The position numbers were made by a program, and so were the translations under genes. Positions 61,345 to 63,989 of a stretch of 63,989 nucleotides of DNA are shown one piece after another. The DNA is from Gammaproteobacteria bacterium (GTDB taxonomy: Bacteria > Pseudomonadota > Gammaproteobacteria > Steroidobacterales > Woeseiaceae). The stretch covers positions 1 through 63,989 of the forward strand of contig JAHHOT010000116.1 of NCBI GenBank assembly GCA_018677555.1, read 5' to 3'. Below the pieces are notes generated by a model. The model was not told where the DNA came from. It saw only the letters and a list, made by a program, of their open reading frames with translations, and ran no database searches. Position 1 is the first letter of the stretch; every line of letters begins with the position of its first letter.

Positions 61345-63771
61345 TTACCTGCCGACCACGATCGTAACGCCACTGCCGAACGCATCCGCTGCCGCTGCGA
61401 CCTCTGCCGGGGTAACCGCCGACAGCCGTTGAGCGAGCGCCGCAGCTGAAACCGGTTCGCCGAAGTAAAGCCACTGTTGTGCAAGCGTTGCTGCCAGTTC
61501 AGCGTTACTCTGCGCGGCACTTCGGGCACGACCGATCAGGTGTGCCTTTGCTTCCTCAACCTCGGCCGCGGTGGGTGGTGAAGATTTCAGCCGCAGCAGT
61601 TCGCTTGCGAGAAGTGCCTTGAGAGGTTCCATCTTACCGGGGTCAACGCCAATGGCGAGCGTGATCCACCCGTTACGGCCGTCCGAGCGATACTGGCTGT
61701 CGATGTAGTATGCAAGGCCGCGCTTCGAGATCGCCTCGACGCCGAGGCGACCTTCGTAACCGTGACTCAATACGTACAGCAGCATTTGCCAGGCATCGAA
61801 AGAAGACTCGCCGGGGCCCGGTGCCGCCACGATGTATCCCAGGCGCTCTTGCGCAACGGGTCGACCGACAGAGACGATGCGTTCGCCTCGTTCGAACTGG
61901 ATAGCCTCGTAACGGGGCGCCTGCGGTGGTCGAACGTCCCCAAACTGTTCGGCGAACAGAGCAAACGTTTCCTCTGCATCGAAATCACCGCTCGCGACGA
62001 TAAGCGCGGGCGCGACTCGACCCGCAAGGCCGCTTCGCGGCATGAATTCTTCGAAAGTCCGCTCGAGCAACATTGCGGGGTCGTCCGACACGGTCTGTGA
62101 TTGCGTTGGGAGATAACGCGACATCGCGATCTCTTGCGAGGCCTGACTTACGGTCGCAGCCAGTCGATCCGGCCGCAGGCGATAGTTCAGCGACATGTAA
62201 CCCCGAACCGGTTCGTCGCGCGAGAGGTTTGTACCAACGAGATTGCTGCCTGGTACGACAATCTGCAAATACGCCGACGCTGACAGGTCGGATTCCTGAA
62301 CGATCACCGGCACCCCGCCGGCAAGGGTTTGCACGACCGGGGGCGGCAGTGGAACGGTGTCCGGCGGCGCTGCAGGTGGCAGCTCGATACGAGCCGGTTC
62401 GATGACTGGCGCAGGTGCTGTCGCAGGATCATTCTTGCGCGGCGCGTACCAGGCGATGGTGCGCCGTTCCGGCTGTAGCCACGTTGCTGCAACGCGGCGC
62501 ATGTCCTTTGCTGTAACGCGCTGCAGTCTCTGCGGCAGCGTGAGCAGTACATCGAGCGCGCCAAGCCCCTCGAAAAACGCGAGCTGATGCGCGGCGTCCT
62601 CGGTGGTCTCGACGTCATATACCAGCTCATCGAGAACGCCAGCGACGGCGTTGTCGATGGCGGTGGATGCAAGCCGGGACGTTCGTAGCCGGGCGATCCG
62701 CGATTCGATCTCGGACTCAACGTCTTGTTCGGTCGCTCCGGTCGGTAGCACGCCGCCGATGGCAAAAATGTAATTCTGCGCGGAGGGTGGAAACCATGTC
62801 GTGACTCCGTCTGCCGCGCCGGCCAGCACGCTGCCGTCGTCAATCGCCGTGCCCCAATCGTTTTGCAGGAAACTGGCGCCGGAGCTGCCGCCGAGCAATT
62901 CCTGCAATACGAGGAAGGCAGCGTAATCGGGGTGACGGGCTGACGGCGCGCGATAGCCGATCATGAATCGCCGAATGCCAGCGCTTCCGGAGATGCTTAC
63001 TCTCCTCACGCCGCTCTGCTCGGGCTCGATGGTATGCGGCAGCGGCGTCGGCGGCCTTCCTTCGATGTCGTTGAAATAAGTGCGAACCTGCGACAGGACA
63101 TCCACCGTATCGAAATCGCCGACGATGGCGATCACCGCGTTACCTGGATGATAGTGCTGCCGGTAAAAATCGACGACATCTGCATGTTCGATATTCCGGA
63201 TATCGCTTTCGAAACCGATCGTGTTGTTGCGATAGGGATGGGCGAGAAACGACGTGAACATCAGCGCATCGATAAGCATCGACACAGGGTCGTTCTCATA
63301 CATGTGCATCTCGGCCAGCACCGCGCCGCGCTCCGCTTCGATAAATTCCGGAGCTATATCCAGGCGACTCATTCGATCCGTCTCAATTCGCAACAACAGG
63401 TCGAGATATTGTTTCGGGGCAGTCGAGAAATAGGTCGTCTGATCCGTCCAGGTATAGCCGTGCCATTCGCCGCCAACAGCATAGATCGAGCTCACGAGGC
63501 CGGTATCCGGGAAACTTTCGGACGAACGAAACGCCATGTGCTCTAAAAAATGGGCAAGGCCGGTGAGTCCGGTCACCTCGTTTCGAGCACCGACCCGGTA
63601 AAGCATCTGCACACTAACGACCGGCAGATTACGGTCTTCCAGGAGAATCACCGTCAAGCCGTTGTCGAGCTTGTCGATCTGCGCATTGCCCAGCTCGAGC
63701 CCGGCGACCGGAAACGACACAATAGTCAACAAAACCAGAACAAAAAGGGTCGAACCTATTTTTCCAATCAC
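61345..63771 (-). CDS. Exported M16-family metallopeptidase, two-domain (pitrilysin type)
   Basis: About 808 residues. Signal (STLFVLVLLTIVSFPVAG) then an active M16 domain (HFLEH inverted zinc motif; Glu in EAERGAVLAEM; GNAVIAIVGDFD) and a second, inactive M16 repeat (about 480-808: ALIVASGDFDAEETFALF; LSHGYEGRLGVEAIS) that closes the clam-shell. A Pro-rich linker joins them. These enzymes degrade unfolded peptides in the periplasm. GTG 63771 gives the best signal peptide, though the frame is open to ATG 63825 and GTG 63843. Confidence 0.88.
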   Translation of the reverse strand: MIGKIGSTLFVLVLLTIVSFPVAGLELGNAQIDKLDNGLTVILLEDRNLPVVSVQMLYRVGARNEVTGLTGLAHFLEHMAFRSSESFPDTGLVSSIYAVGGEWHGYTWTDQTTYFSTAPKQYLDLLLRIETDRMSRLDIAPEFIEAERGAVLAEMHMYENDPVSMLIDALMFTSFLAHPYRNNTIGFESDIRNIEHADVVDFYRQHYHPGNAVIAIVGDFDTVDVLSQVRTYFNDIEGRPPTPLPHTIEPEQSGVRRVSISGSAGIRRFMIGYRAPSARHPDYAAFLVLQELLGGSSGASFLQNDWGTAIDDGSVLAGAADGVTTWFPPSAQNYIFAIGGVLPTGATEQDVESEIESRIARLRTSRLASTAIDNAVAGVLDELVYDVETTEDAAHQLAFFEGLGALDVLLTLPQRLQRVTAKDMRRVAATWLQPERRTIAWYAPRKNDPATAPAPVIEPARIELPPAAPPDTVPLPPPVVQTLAGGVPVIVQESDLSASAYLQIVVPGSNLVGTNLSRDEPVRGYMSLNYRLRPDRLAATVSQASQEIAMSRYLPTQSQTVSDDPAMLLERTFEEFMPRSGLAGRVAPALIVASGDFDAEETFALFAEQFGDVRPPQAPRYEAIQFERGERIVSVGRPVAQERLGYIVAAPGPGESSFDAWQMLLYVLSHGYEGRLGVEAISKRGLAYYIDSQYRSDGRNGWITLAIGVDPGKMEPLKALLASELLRLKSSPPTAAEVEEAKAHLIGRARSAAQSNAELAATLAQQWLYFGEPVSAAALAQRLSAVTPAEVAAAADAFGSGVTIVVGR

Positions 63772-63894
63772 ATTTGACCCGATAACGGATCGATCGTCAG
63801 TGTGGAGAACGGGTTTGTGCCGCATATTGTTGTGCCAATCCACTGCGCTGATTCACGCCGAACCTATAAGTTTGATCACACAACAATATTTCGT

Positions 63895-63989
63895 TTATCG
63901 GTGTCTCGCCAGTTCTATTTCGATTGCCTCGTGAAACAGGCTGATCGCCTTGCGAGCCATGACAGTCTCCTTCGTCCACGCGGCAGCAT
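63895..63989 (-). CDS. C-terminal end of a gene running past the window edge
   Basis: On the minus strand the frame is open from the window end to TAA at 63895 and reads AAWTKETVMARKAISLFHEA, then IEIELARHR. Codon choice looks like coding sequence. The product cannot be named from 31 residues. An alternative reading is a 21-codon ORF starting ATG 63960 with AAGGAG upstream. Confidence 0.35.
   Translation of the reverse strand, partial: AAAWTKETVMARKAISLFHEAIEIELARHR

Overview
This 64 kb window is dense, high-GC bacterial chromosome with about 50 protein genes, short intergenic gaps, no insertion sequences, no rRNA or tRNA that I can recognise, and no CRISPR array. The gene set points to a free-living, probably marine, Gammaproteobacterium: a TonB-dependent receptor, a two-partner-secretion type transporter, OmpA and small-barrel outer-membrane proteins, Fe-SOD plus Dps, DjlA, and several exported peptidases and amidohydrolases. 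The richness in exported amidohydrolases and peptidases recalls Woeseiaceae-like sediment bacteria. That taxonomic guess is inference only.

Layout. 0-10.5 kb: the end of a DUF2268 zinc protease, an MddA-like methyltransferase, a CadC-type winged-helix/TPR regulator, a MauG-type di-haem peroxidase, an MscS channel, a MESH1-like HD hydrolase, and small secreted PepSY-like and beta-barrel proteins. Two 69-bp REP-like palindromes lie at gene ends here. 10.5-17.7 kb: a signalling/secretion block. A TpsB-like transporter is divergent from a FecR-domain protein with six 90-bp Asp-rich tandem repeats, which is followed 2 bp later by a CHASE2-PAS-GGDEF-EAL protein. A TetR regulator follows.

17.8-30.7 kb: a long co-directional run. 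It holds a TonB-dependent receptor, three exported amidohydrolases (the third with altered metal-site residues), a PLP aminotransferase, an exported isoaspartyl methyltransferase, a membrane spermidine-synthase-like protein and a COG2403 P-loop protein. It looks like an uptake and processing locus for an unidentified peptide- or amide-like substrate. 30.7-33 kb (minus strand): an ECF sigma factor overlapping a membrane protein with a YCII/DGPF domain, plus two small conserved proteins. 33.2-36.2 kb: a purine-scavenging pair (8-oxoguanine-deaminase-like and nucleoside hydrolase). 36.2-42.5 kb: a trehalose module containing OtsA, a PRC-barrel protein, a GH65 phosphorylase and a fused beta-phosphoglucomutase/OtsB protein, so synthesis and phosphorolysis are encoded side by side.

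42.7-50.9 kb: DjlA, a VanZ-like membrane protein coupled to a secreted metallophosphoesterase, a relic of NAD-glutamate dehydrogenase, an OmpA-type protein and a DMGDH/sarcosine-dehydrogenase-like flavoprotein. 51-57.2 kb: a stress block with dps divergent from sodB, then a coiled-coil protein, a BON lipoprotein, an Amidoligase_2 protein, a class-I GATase-like peptidase, a MarR-like regulator and a CPA1/RCK antiporter. 57.3-64 kb: three exported hydrolases (M20, PD40-CehA/McbA, tandem M16). The least explained gene sets are the amidoligase-GATase pair, the FecR-repeat/CHASE2/TpsB block, and the sigma/YCII-anchor pair.
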